In this document: piece by piece, positions 8,031 to 16,578 of the stretch | Layout of the letters: each line of letters opens with the position of its first letter | Numbering within the stretch: position 1 is the first letter of the stretch | DNA from: Planctomycetota bacterium | GTDB taxonomy: Bacteria > Planctomycetota > UBA8742 > JACQVU01 | Length of the DNA stretch: 21,839 nucleotides | Assembly: GCA_016209585.1 (NCBI GenBank) | Contig: JACQVU010000057.1 | Location: 1 to 21,839 of the forward strand | Direction: 5' to 3' | Notes under the pieces: model-generated | What the model saw: the letters and a program-made list of their open reading frames with translations, nothing else | The model's database searches: none | What the model was told of the DNA's origin: nothing | Made by a program: the position numbers and the translations under genes

Positions 8031-9908
8031 ATGCGTCGTCCCCGGCACGGCGGCTTGGGTCTCGGCTTCTGGGGGGCGCTGCTGGCCGCGACGTTCGCGG
8101 GGGCGGCGCCGTCGGTGGCGCGCGGGGCGGAGCCGTCGGCGCGCGAATTACAGCAAATCGTCACTCCCATCGATCCCGACGAGGTCTGGCGCGGCCAGCG
8201 CGGCTGGGGGCTGAGCGTCTTCACCGGGGCCGAGATTCAGGTCTTCGGCGTGGAGGTGATTTCGGCCGTCAGGAACTTCCTCCCGGGGCAGGACGTGGTT
8301 TTGGTGCGCTGCTCCGGCTGGAAACTGGAGGAAACCAAGGTGATCGGCGGCATGAGCGGCAGCCCGGTCTACCTGGAAGACCGCGAGGGCCAGGTCCGCC
8401 TGCTCGGCGCGCTGGCGTATGGCTGGTCGTTCTCGCTGGAACCGATCGCCGGGATCACGCCGATCTCGGCCATGCGGCGCGACCTCGCCCGGCCGCGCGA
8501 GCAGCCCGGCGAGGGCGACAGCACCTTCGCCCTGCCGACCGACCGCGACCTGGACCTCGCGCCCGCCTCCGGTCCGGGCGCGGCGGCTGCGGCGGACCTG
8601 TTCCCCGCGGCCGGCGGCGATCCGCCCCGGCCGACGGCGCTGACGCGGCTGGCGACGCCGCTGATGGTTTCCGGCCTTTCCGCGCGCGGGGTGGAGGAAA
8701 TGGCGCGCCACCTGCGGCCGCTGGGGATCGAGCCGATCCAGAGCGGCGGCGTGGCGGGCGGCGACGACGAGGCGCTGCAACGGGTGCGGCTGGAGCCGGG
8801 CAGCGCGATAGGGGTGAAGGTGGCCGGGGGCGACGTGGACCTGGTGGGCGTGGGCACCTGCACCTACGTCGGCGCGGACGGGGTGCTGGCCTTCGGCCAC
8901 CCGATGTTCGGGGGCGGGGAGTACGACATTCCGATGACCACGGCCTACATCCACGTCACCGTGGGCAGCGTGCAGCGGTCGTTCAAGTTCGGCGCGCCCA
9001 TCAGGGACGTGGGGCTGATCCGGGGCGACTACCAGAGTTGCATCGCCGGCTCACTCGGCGAGTCCGCCCAGGTGATGTTGCCAGTGGCGATCCGCGTGAG
9101 GAACGAGAAGACGGGCTACGAGAAGCGCTACCACGTGGAGGTGATCAAGCACCGCGCGCTCACCCGCATGTTCCTCGCGGGCATCATCTCCGACGTGGTC
9201 GGCGCGGCGGAGAGCACCTTCGGCCCGACGTTCGCCACCCGCCGCCTGGCGGTGCGGATGAAAGACGGCGCGCAGCACGTGTTCACCAACTGTTACGCCT
9301 CGTCATCGGGCTTCGACTTCTCCACCACCGACCCGGTCACGGCCATCCTGTTTAACGACTACACCCGCGCCGACATCGACCGCGTGGCGGTGAGCGTGGA
9401 GATTCAGAACACCGACCCCACCGCGGACCTCTGGACGCTGGCCGCCGACCGGAGCGAGATCGAGCCGGGCGACACCGTCACCCTCACCGCCACCCTCCGC
9501 CCGCGGCGGGGAGAGCTTTTCGCGGTGCGCGTGCCGGTACAGGCGCCGGCGCACTTCGCACCGGGGCCGCTGGAGATCCACCTGGTGGGCGGAGCCGGCA
9601 TGGCGCCCGAATCTCCCCGGGTGCGCGACCTGCCCACGCTGCTCGCCGCCCTGAAGGAGCGCGACGCCTGGCGGGCGAACACCGTGATCGCGGTGCTCGG
9701 CCGCGCCCGCGCGGAACTGGAGGTGGAGGGGCAGCGCATCGCCGGCCTGCCCGCCACCATGCTGCACGGCATGGTCAGCCCCACCGACAGCCGCGGCGGC
9801 GAGGCGGCGTGGAGCGCGTACCACTCGGCGCCGGTGAGCATTGGTTCGTACCTGATGCGGGGAGGCGGGCGGGTGGTGGTGAACCTCAAGGAGCGGCGGC
9901 GCCCCTGA
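8031..9908 (+). CDS. Secreted SpoIVB-type (S55) peptidase domain protein
   Basis: This 625-aa protein starts with a signal peptide (about 8-31: basic residues, hydrophobic stretch, then SVARGA). The core resembles the S55 serine peptidase of SpoIVB. IGGMSGSPVYLE carries the nucleophile (S109 or S111) and is followed by LLGALAYGWSFSLEPIAGITPI. GVLAFGHPMFGGGEYDIP contains H290, the likely catalytic histidine. In SpoIVB the histidine motif precedes the serine motif; here it follows. The C-terminal part (about 450-560) looks like a beta-sandwich (DTVTLTATLRPRRGE). The start is ATG 8031, with GGAGG about 10 nt upstream (in CGGAGGCGCG). It is followed 12 bp later by an exported propeller protein, so both may work in envelope processing. 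The substrate is unknown. Sporulation is not implied, since such proteins occur in many non-sporulating phyla. Confidence 0.8.
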   Translation: MRRPRHGGLGLGFWGALLAATFAGAAPSVARGAEPSARELQQIVTPIDPDEVWRGQRGWGLSVFTGAEIQVFGVEVISAVRNFLPGQDVVLVRCSGWKLEETKVIGGMSGSPVYLEDREGQVRLLGALAYGWSFSLEPIAGITPISAMRRDLARPREQPGEGDSTFALPTDRDLDLAPASGPGAAAAADLFPAAGGDPPRPTALTRLATPLMVSGLSARGVEEMARHLRPLGIEPIQSGGVAGGDDEALQRVRLEPGSAIGVKVAGGDVDLVGVGTCTYVGADGVLAFGHPMFGGGEYDIPMTTAYIHVTVGSVQRSFKFGAPIRDVGLIRGDYQSCIAGSLGESAQVMLPVAIRVRNEKTGYEKRYHVEVIKHRALTRMFLAGIISDVVGAAESTFGPTFATRRLAVRMKDGAQHVFTNCYASSSGFDFSTTDPVTAILFNDYTRADIDRVAVSVEIQNTDPTADLWTLAADRSEIEPGDTVTLTATLRPRRGELFAVRVPVQAPAHFAPGPLEIHLVGGAGMAPESPRVRDLPTLLAALKERDAWRANTVIAVLGRARAELEVEGQRIAGLPATMLHGMVSPTDSRGGEAAWSAYHSAPVSIGSYLMRGGGRVVVNLKERRRP

Positions 9909-9920
9909 AAGGAGCGTGAT

Positions 9921-12254
9921 ATGCCGGCGACACGACCGTTATCCCGCCTGGCGCGGGCGTTCTGCATCGCGGGTGGCGCGCTGGCCGGCGCGGCGCTGGG
10001 CGCGGGCGATCTGCGGGCCGGTGGCTCTTCGGTGTGGGTGGACGGCGCCTTCGCGGACTTCGTGCAGGGCACGGCGGAGAGCGTGGTGCTCACCTCCGAC
10101 GGGCGCGTCCGCCCCGGCCGCCAGACCACCCGCGTCGACGCCGGCGGGGAGACGGTCTGGTCCACCGCGATCTCGCCGTCGGGAACGCTCTACGTCGGGA
10201 CGGGAAACGAGGGGCGCATCCTCCGCCTGGTCGCCAAAAAGGCCGGCGAAGGCGCGAAGGCGGCCGACGACGACTCCGGGAAGGACACACCGGCCGGCGC
10301 GGAGAAGGAGAGCGGAAAACCCAAGGAATCCGACGCCGGCGAAGAGAGCGGGAAAGAGCCGGACCGGGAGAAAAGCGCCGATGCCGAGAAGCCCGCCGCC
10401 GGAGCCGCGGGCGGCGGCAAGGGCAAGTCGGGGCGCGCGGCCGACGGTTCGGCGCCAACCCAGACGCTGGAGGTGGTGTACGACTCGCCGGAAGTGGTGG
10501 TGACGGACCTGCTATTCGACGCCGCCGGGAACCTCTACGCGGCCACCATCCCGAACGGGCGCGTCTATCGCATCGACCCCGAAGGCGCGGTGCACGACGT
10601 CGCCAAACTCTCCGACCCCAACGTCTGGGCCATCGCGCTCTCCTCCGACGGCAAGAAACTCTTCGCCGCCACCGGCCCCAAGGGGGCGCTGTACGAGATC
10701 GCGCTGCCCGGCGGCGCCGCGAAACAGGTCTACGCCACCGAGGAGAAGCAGACCAACTTCGTCTGCCTGGCCCGCGACGACGAGAACAACCTCTTCTTCG
10801 GCAGTTCCGCCGACGGGCGCGTCTACCGCCGCGATCCCAAGGGGAAGGTCTCCGTGCTGGCCGAACTCGCCAAGCCGGAGGTTCGCGCCATCGCGGTGCG
10901 CGCCGGCGTGGTCTACGCCGCGGCCAACGCCGCCACTTCCGGCGCGCCCGACACCTACGCCATCCGCGCCGCCGGTCCGGGCAAGATCGCCCCGCCCGGC
11001 GAGGCGGGGCGGCCGCCCGCGCCGCCCACCGGGTTCTCGGCCATGCTGGCGCGGATATCGTATGAGGGGCGCATCCTGGAACTCCTGGAACAGAAGGACA
11101 ACTACTACACCGACGTCGCCCTCTCCCGCCGCGGCGTCTACGCGGCCACCGGGATGAAGGGGCTGGTCTACGAGGTGTATGACGACCAGAAGTACGCGGT
11201 GATCCACGACTCCAAGGATGAGCGCGTGCTGTCGCTGCTCACCAGGGAAGGCTCGCTGGCGGCCTTCGGCACGGGAGAAAAGGGATCGCTGCACCTCGTG
11301 GGCGGCGCGGCGAAGAAGGCCGAGTTCATCTCGCGCGCGTTCGACACCAAGTTTCCCTCCTCCTGGGGCGCGCTGACGGTGAACGCCCGCGCCCTGGAGC
11401 GCTCGGCCTCTCCGGCTTTCAACCTCCAGACCCGCGGCGGCAACGTCGCCAAGCCCGACGCCACCTGGTCGGAGTGGGCCGACGCCCTGGCCTTCCCCGG
11501 CGGGGCCGCGCCGGCCCACGGGGTGGTGAAGTCGCCGCGCGGCCGCTTCGTGCAATACAAGGTTACTTTCGAGCCCGGGGGCCTGGCGGAGGTGAAGGAG
11601 GTCTCGCTCTTCTACCGGCCCGACAACCAGGCGCCCCACCTGGACGAGATGAAGGTGGAAAACGTCTCCTGGCTCACCCGCCGCCTCGGCCGGGAGACGC
11701 ACACGCCCAAGAAGAAGGTCACGTGGAAGGCCACCGACGCCGACGGCGACCGGCTGGCCGCGCGGGTCTTCGTTCGCCAGCGCGGCCGGGAGACCTGGAT
11801 CGACCTGACGCAGAAGCCGGGGCCGATCCTGACCGGGACCACGTTCGAGTGGGACACGATCAGCATCCCCGACGGCGTGTACGAGTTGCGGTTGGAAGTG
11901 TCGGACGAACTCGACAACGCCCGGCCGAACGCGCTGGCGCACAGCCTGACGACGGACCCGTTCGTCGTCGACAACAACCCGCCGGACGTGGTCGATCTGA
12001 AGGTCAGCCCAGCCGGCGAGATGACCGGCGCGGCGCGCGACACCGCCAGCGTGATCACCCTCATGGAGCACGCCGTGGACCAGGGGGAGTGGCGGGCGTT
12101 CGATTCCCGCGACGGCGTATTGGACTCGCGCGAAGAAACGTTCCGGGTTACGCTCCCCGTGTCGGCGCCGGGCGACCACGTCGTGGCGGTGCGCGTCACC
12201 GACGGCGACGGCAACCAGACGGTGGCGAAGGCCGAGTTCACCACCGGGCGGTGA
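9921..12254 (+). CDS. Exported beta-propeller protein with C-terminal Ig-like regions
   Basis: This 777-aa protein has a signal peptide-like N-terminus (about 10-33, ending LRAGG). A short propeller-like strand set (TAISPSGTLYVGTG) is interrupted by a Lys/Glu/Ala-rich low-complexity linker at about 107-172. Residues 173-470 then contain repeated NLYAATIPNGRVYRI-like blades of the NHL/SMP-30 or regulator-propeller type. The C-terminal half (about 480-777) looks like beta-sandwich domains: a jelly-roll-like FVQYKVTFEP region and Ig-like strands ending DHVVAVRVTDGDGNQ. It probably binds a ligand or scaffolds partners outside the cytoplasm. It has AAAGGAG 6-7 nt before ATG 9921 and follows the S55 peptidase by 12 bp, so a joint role is likely. 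No catalytic residues are recognised. Confidence 0.7.
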   Translation: MPATRPLSRLARAFCIAGGALAGAALGAGDLRAGGSSVWVDGAFADFVQGTAESVVLTSDGRVRPGRQTTRVDAGGETVWSTAISPSGTLYVGTGNEGRILRLVAKKAGEGAKAADDDSGKDTPAGAEKESGKPKESDAGEESGKEPDREKSADAEKPAAGAAGGGKGKSGRAADGSAPTQTLEVVYDSPEVVVTDLLFDAAGNLYAATIPNGRVYRIDPEGAVHDVAKLSDPNVWAIALSSDGKKLFAATGPKGALYEIALPGGAAKQVYATEEKQTNFVCLARDDENNLFFGSSADGRVYRRDPKGKVSVLAELAKPEVRAIAVRAGVVYAAANAATSGAPDTYAIRAAGPGKIAPPGEAGRPPAPPTGFSAMLARISYEGRILELLEQKDNYYTDVALSRRGVYAATGMKGLVYEVYDDQKYAVIHDSKDERVLSLLTREGSLAAFGTGEKGSLHLVGGAAKKAEFISRAFDTKFPSSWGALTVNARALERSASPAFNLQTRGGNVAKPDATWSEWADALAFPGGAAPAHGVVKSPRGRFVQYKVTFEPGGLAEVKEVSLFYRPDNQAPHLDEMKVENVSWLTRRLGRETHTPKKKVTWKATDADGDRLAARVFVRQRGRETWIDLTQKPGPILTGTTFEWDTISIPDGVYELRLEVSDELDNARPNALAHSLTTDPFVVDNNPPDVVDLKVSPAGEMTGAARDTASVITLMEHAVDQGEWRAFDSRDGVLDSREETFRVTLPVSAPGDHVVAVRVTDGDGNQTVAKAEFTTGR

Positions 12255-12356
12255 GGGCCCGTGGAGAAACCCCGCCGGCCATGTGCCGCGAAGGCCGCCG
12301 GCGCGATCCGTCGCCGCCTTCATTGGACGCGGCGTGCCAGGAGTACCGTGCGCGGC

Positions 12357-12385
12357 TTGAAAACTGACGGCCTTCCCGCTGTAAG
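12357..12385 (+). promoter_or_regulatory. Candidate promoter for etfBA
   Basis: TTGAAA (12357-12362) and TGTAAG (12380-12385) are separated by 17 bp and match 5 and 4 of 6 consensus positions. The pair lies 57 bp before the etfB ATG. The 187-bp spacer after the propeller gene otherwise holds nothing I recognise. Confidence 0.4.
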
Positions 12386-12441
12386 GGCGGCGCCGGGGAG
12401 ATCGACCTTCAGAAGCCCAGTTGACGTGGAAAGGAAGGACC

Positions 12442-13194
<753 letters not shown>

Positions 13195-13197
<3 letters not shown>

Positions 13198-13222
13198 CAA
13201 CTGACAACTGACAACTGACAAC
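13195..13222. repeat. Tandem TGACAAC heptamer repeat between etfB and etfA
   Basis: Four perfect TGACAAC units start with the etfB stop codon itself, then a partial unit TGAACC runs into the etfA start. Because seven is not a multiple of three, the repeat puts TGA in all three frames. It occupies the place where an etfA ribosome binding site would be expected. Such CAACTGACAACTGA runs occur in many metagenomic genomes and give rise to spurious VVSCQLS proteins. Confidence 0.85.
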
Positions 13223-13228
13223 TGAACC

Positions 13229-14242
13229 ATGGCCAACTGCATCCTCGCCGTCGGTGAAGTCCGGGAAGGTCAACTCAAGAAGATCACCTGGGAGGTGGTC
13301 AGCCAGGCCAAGCGCCTCGGCGCGGCGCTCAACCAGCCGGTGTGCGCGCTGCTGATCGGTTCGGGCGTGAACGACGCCCGGAAACCGGGCGAGTACGGCG
13401 CGGCCACGGTCTTCGTGGCTGACGACGCGAAGTTCGCCCGCTACTCGACCGACGGCTACGCCGACGTCGTCGCCAAGGTGGCCCGCGAGTGCGGCGCCTG
13501 TGCGGTGCTGCTGGGCGCAACCGCCATGGGGAAAGACCTGGCCCCGGCGGTTGCCGTCACGCTCGAAACCGGCGTGGCGGCCGACGTGACGGCGCTGGCG
13601 GTCGCGGGCGGCGAGATCGCCGCCCTGCGGCCGGTCTACGCCGGCAAGGCGCGGGTGACGGTCACGGTGGCCACCGCGCCCTTCATGGCCACGCTGCGCC
13701 CCAACGTCTTCCTGCCGGAGGCGCCGAACGCGGGCGCGCCGGTGGAAGTGGTGAAGGTGGACGTGTCGGGTATCACGCCCAAGGCGCCCGTCACGCTCTT
13801 CGCCGCCGCCGCGGGGGGCAAGGTGGACTTGGCCGAGGCGAGCATCGTGGTCTCCGGCGGGCGGGGGGTGAAGGGCAAGGCTGAGGGCGACGACCAGGCG
13901 TTGCACGGGCAGTTCCAGGAGAATTACAAGTTGCTTGAGAATCTCGCCGCCACGCTGGGCGCGGCCACGGGGGCGTCGCGCGCGGTGGTCGACGCGGGGT
14001 GGAAGCCGCACTCGTTCCAGGTGGGGCAGACGGGGAAGACGGTGTCGCCGAACGTCTACATCGCGTGCGGCATTTCCGGCGCGATTCAGCATCTGGCCGG
14101 CATGTCGAGCAGCAAGGTGATCGTGGCGGTGAACAAGGACCCCGACGCGCCCATTTTCCAGGTGGCGAACTACGGCATCGTGGGCGATCTGTTCGAGGTG
14201 CTGCCGAAGTTGAATGAGGAGTTCAAGAAGGCGCTGGGGTAG
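13229..14242 (+). CDS. etfA: Electron transfer flavoprotein alpha subunit
   Basis: This 337-aa protein matches EtfA in length. The C-terminal FAD-binding domain is clear: GASRAVVDAGW, QVGQTGKTVSPNVYIACG, then ISGAIQHLAGM, VIVAVNKDPDAPIFQVANYGIVGDL in order, and a tail ending KLNEEFKKALG. EtfA holds the FAD of the ETF dimer and passes electrons to ETF-quinone oxidoreductase. The start ATG 13229 has no Shine-Dalgarno sequence because the heptamer repeat lies directly before it; translation may be coupled to etfB or rely on an unstructured leader. The last 59 bp (14184-14242) are repeated in degenerate form at 16435-16492, on the far side of the HD/YwgA pair, which points to an insertion at the 3' end of this gene. 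Confidence 0.96.
   Translation: MANCILAVGEVREGQLKKITWEVVSQAKRLGAALNQPVCALLIGSGVNDARKPGEYGAATVFVADDAKFARYSTDGYADVVAKVARECGACAVLLGATAMGKDLAPAVAVTLETGVAADVTALAVAGGEIAALRPVYAGKARVTVTVATAPFMATLRPNVFLPEAPNAGAPVEVVKVDVSGITPKAPVTLFAAAAGGKVDLAEASIVVSGGRGVKGKAEGDDQALHGQFQENYKLLENLAATLGAATGASRAVVDAGWKPHSFQVGQTGKTVSPNVYIACGISGAIQHLAGMSSSKVIVAVNKDPDAPIFQVANYGIVGDLFEVLPKLNEEFKKALG
14184..14242 (+). repeat. Direct repeat, left copy: 3' end of etfA
   Basis: This segment is the intact etfA tail. It matches 16435-16492 at 53 of 59 aligned positions (five substitutions, one 1-bp gap), including 27 identical bases ending at the stop codon (14216-14242). Similarity stops directly after the TAG. It is the likely left junction of an inserted segment. 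Confidence 0.8.
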
Positions 14243-14398
14243 GGGTTCTTCGGCGTCCCGACCCCGGGTGGTTTGTGTTGCGGCGAAGTAAAGTGATCTG
14301 TGCTACTTTGACGCGCGGTCGACGATGGAGTTCGGTGTCCGCTCCGCGAAGCAAGCACCGTACTGGTTTATCGAGGCTGGACTCATAGGGAGCCGACC

Positions 14399-15760
14399 GT
14401 GAGCAAGATTTGGCCGAAGGTTATCCGCGATCCGGTCCATAACATCATCCCTTTTGAAGACAACCCTTGTGACCGGCTGTTGCTCGATCTGATCAATACT
14501 CGGGAATTCCAACGGCTTCGCCGGATCAAACAGCTCGGCATGAGCGAGGTAGTCTTCCCGGGAGCGAACCACAGCCGCTTCGCGCACTGCATCGGCGTCA
14601 TGCACGTGGCGCGGCGCATGGCTGACCGCGTGTGGCCACCCGCAAACCAGAGGAAGGTCGATCCCGAGCAGCGTAAGGCGGTGCTTGTGGCTGCCCTCCT
14701 GCACGATGTCGGCCACGGGCCATTTTCGCATGCGTTCGAGAAGGTCACGTCGCAAAAGCACGAGGCCCGCACACTGGAGATCATCCGAGACCCAAAGACT
14801 GAAGTCGGAAGGTGTCTTCAGGATCACGATCGGAGCCTGCCGGCTCGCCTTGCCGCCTTCTTCGATGAAGATGTCGACAACGAAAAAAGGAGGAGGCCCG
14901 CTGAGATTCCTGACCACCTGAAACAAATCGTGTCCAGCCAGCTCGACGCTGATCGGTTTGACTATCTTCTGCGGGACAGCTACGCTGCTGGCGTCGACTA
15001 TGGCCGTTTTGACTTAGACTGGCTGCTCCTGCAACTGAGGTTCGACGGCAAGCATGGACGGCTTTACATTGGTCGGAAGGCGATGGACGCCGCTGAGGCC
15101 TATGTTTTTGCTCGCCACCACATGTATCGTGCCGTCTACTTTCACAAAACTGTGCGTGCGGCGGAAGTCATGCTCTACTTGGCGTTTCGCCGGTTCAAGC
15201 ACTTGGCGAATGAAGCGGGAAATGGGCCCATGCGGACGACGATCTTGCCGCACGCGCCACCCCACGTGTTGGATGCGTTCACCGAGAAGATGTCGCTCGA
15301 CTCCTATTTGAAACTCGACGACGCGTCGCTCGTCGATTTCTTCAAGTCATGCGCCAGCGCAAGCGACAAGATTCTGGGCACGCTCGGGCGTGGACTCGTC
15401 GAGCGGAAGCTCTACAAATCGGTGGACGTGACCGACAGCCAGAGCGATCAGGTCGAGAAATTCGGCAACGAGGCGCGCGGAATAGTAGGGGACGCGGGCC
15501 TCGACGTGGAGCACAGCTTCGTCGCTGATGTGGCGGCGGATACTCCTTACAAGCCGTATAACCCGGACATCCAAAGGCCAGCGTCCCAGATCTACGTCGA
15601 GTCCGCCGGTGGCGAGAACGTCGAGATCAGCACACGATCAGACGCGCTCGTCCATCTTCGCAAACCATACAGCCTCGTGCGCTACTACTTTCCAGAGTCG
15701 ATACGTTCTCGAATCGAAGAAGTCGCCAAGAACACACTGTCAAAGGAGCGCAAGAAATGA
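14399..15760 (+). CDS. HD-domain phosphohydrolase (SAMHD1/YwfO-like, predicted dNTPase)
   Basis: This 453-aa protein has the metal-binding residues of the HD superfamily: H63 in HSRFAHCIGVMHVARRM, the H102-D103 pair in LLHDVGHGPFSH, and D185 in LDADRFDYLLRD. The layout matches dNTP triphosphohydrolases such as SAMHD1 and the Firmicutes YwfO/EF1143 group, which cut dNTPs to deoxynucleoside and triphosphate. The C-terminal 200 residues are the usual helical domain plus an extension. The start is GTG 14399, with GGGAG 6 nt upstream. The next gene overlaps by 4 bp (ATGA) and is YwgA-like, the same partner as beside ywfO in Bacillus. Three consecutive AGG arginine codons (14887-14895) look unlike the neighbouring core genes. 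Whether it acts on dNTPs or another nucleotide is untested. Confidence 0.85.
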   Translation: MSKIWPKVIRDPVHNIIPFEDNPCDRLLLDLINTREFQRLRRIKQLGMSEVVFPGANHSRFAHCIGVMHVARRMADRVWPPANQRKVDPEQRKAVLVAALLHDVGHGPFSHAFEKVTSQKHEARTLEIIRDPKTEVGRCLQDHDRSLPARLAAFFDEDVDNEKRRRPAEIPDHLKQIVSSQLDADRFDYLLRDSYAAGVDYGRFDLDWLLLQLRFDGKHGRLYIGRKAMDAAEAYVFARHHMYRAVYFHKTVRAAEVMLYLAFRRFKHLANEAGNGPMRTTILPHAPPHVLDAFTEKMSLDSYLKLDDASLVDFFKSCASASDKILGTLGRGLVERKLYKSVDVTDSQSDQVEKFGNEARGIVGDAGLDVEHSFVADVAADTPYKPYNPDIQRPASQIYVESAGGENVEISTRSDALVHLRKPYSLVRYYFPESIRSRIEEVAKNTLSKERKK

Positions 15761-16272
15761 TGGAAAAATTCAAGTGGCTCGCGGCTGTCATCGCCGCGCA
15801 CCCCGGGCAGAAGGTCGTCGGTCGCACTCGGCTTCAGAAGACTGTGAAGATCCTGCAGCGCTTGGGCGCGCCGATGGACTATTGCTACACACTCCATTTC
15901 TACGGTCCATACAGTGAAGGAGTGCACTTCGACATCGGGTTGCTCGAAGCGTTCGGCCTCGTCGAAGAGGAGAAGAAGAACCGTCGACTCCAGGACGGCT
16001 CGTCCTACTTCGTGCTCAAAGCGACCGAGCCTGCTCGAAAGCTTGCCGAACGTCCCGAGGTGAAGAAGTTTCAGCCCGAGATCAAAACGATGAACAACAC
16101 CGGCTCCGTCGCACTGGAGCTGGCCGCCACCTACGATGCGTTCCGCGAGATGGGCGACGACCACGACACTGCTTTGCAACGGCTTCGTCGCAAGAAGGGT
16201 GACAAGTGCACCAATCGGCATGTGAAGGAGGCCCTCGCTCTGCTGAAAAAACTCGGTCTGGCAGGCTCGTGA
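15757..16272 (+). CDS. YwgA-family-like protein coupled to the HD phosphohydrolase
   Basis: This 171-aa protein starts at ATG 15757 inside the stop of the HD gene (ATGA overlap), so the two are translated together. It has the look of the YwgA family: an N-terminal helix pair with VVGRTRLQKTVKILQRLG, then the FYGPYSEGVHFDIGLLEAFGLVEEE stretch, which I read as the family hallmark. The fold resembles a small winged helix, as in the SocA/Panacea-type proteins, so it might bind DNA or a protein partner. Bacillus subtilis ywgA sits next to ywfO, which supports a functional pair, perhaps regulator or antitoxin and enzyme. No membrane segment or signal is seen. The biochemical role of the family is unknown to me. 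Confidence 0.7.
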   Translation: MMEKFKWLAAVIAAHPGQKVVGRTRLQKTVKILQRLGAPMDYCYTLHFYGPYSEGVHFDIGLLEAFGLVEEEKKNRRLQDGSSYFVLKATEPARKLAERPEVKKFQPEIKTMNNTGSVALELAATYDAFREMGDDHDTALQRLRRKKGDKCTNRHVKEALALLKKLGLAGS

Positions 16273-16434
16273 TGGCACGTCAGGCCTGCCCCTTCCCGTC
16301 TCCGCCCTCGGAAATCCGCGCGCGACAAGGCGCGGACCGGGTCCACCGCCCGGCGACGCGCGGCGAAACGGCATGCGTCATCCTCGCGCCGGTGACGGGA
16401 GGGGCGCGATGCTCGACTCCAGCGGAGACCCGCA

Positions 16435-16492
16435 GCGAACTGTTCGAAGCGCCGCGAAGTTGAACGAGGAGTTCAAGAAGGCGCTGGGGTAG
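16435..16492 (+). repeat. Direct repeat, right copy: degenerate etfA 3' end
   Basis: This 58-bp copy matches the etfA tail at 53 of 59 positions. A 1-bp deletion near 16454 shifts the frame: ELFEAP is read in one frame and KLNEEFKKALG-stop in another, so it is no longer coding. The last 27 bases (16466-16492) are identical to the end of etfA. Together with 14184-14242 it brackets the HD/YwgA pair. It may be the displaced original end of etfA or a remnant of a second etfA. Confidence 0.8.
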
Positions 16493-16526
16493 CGGGAGAG
16501 AACGTGCTGGGAACCGCCTCTGGCAA

Positions 16527-16557
16527 GTTTCATTCCAGTCGCGAGGCGACTGGGGTT
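16527..16557 (-). repeat. Solitary CRISPR-repeat-like palindrome
   Basis: CCAGTCGCGAGGCGACTGG (16535-16553) is a perfect 8-bp stem with a 3-nt loop. Read on the minus strand, the 31 bases from 16557 to 16527 end in GGAATGAAAC, which resembles the palindrome-plus-GAAAC layout of type I and III CRISPR repeats. Only one copy is present and there are no spacers or cas genes, so it is at most an orphan repeat, or simply a hairpin before the restriction cassette. Confidence 0.3.
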
Positions 16558-16578
16558 CCTCCAGTGAAAGGTCAACAC

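Larger units (their letters stand above)
16273..16578. other. Spacer with etfA-tail remnant and CRISPR-repeat-like hairpin
   Basis: This 306-bp stretch holds no gene I can support. It contains the degenerate copy of the etfA 3' end (16435-16492), a GAGAACGTG-CTGGGAACC fragment (16498-16514) that resembles half of the palindromic element elsewhere, a hairpin at 16535-16553, and the AAAGG ribosome binding site for the next ORF. Confidence 0.6.

Noticed and set aside
7697..9355. 552-aa plus-strand frame overlapping the S55 gene
   Set aside because: It starts in the palindromic spacer and is an out-of-frame reading of the S55 peptidase gene; arginine/glycine-rich with no domain.
14881..14892. 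Programmed frameshift site at the A-run in the HD gene
   Set aside because: The A-run is not in the reading phase needed for a slippery heptamer and the frame continues intact to the normal stop.
16498..16514. Third copy of the palindromic element
   Set aside because: Only one half resembles GAGAACGTG-GGAACGTG; no right arm is present, so I treat it as a fragment or chance match.
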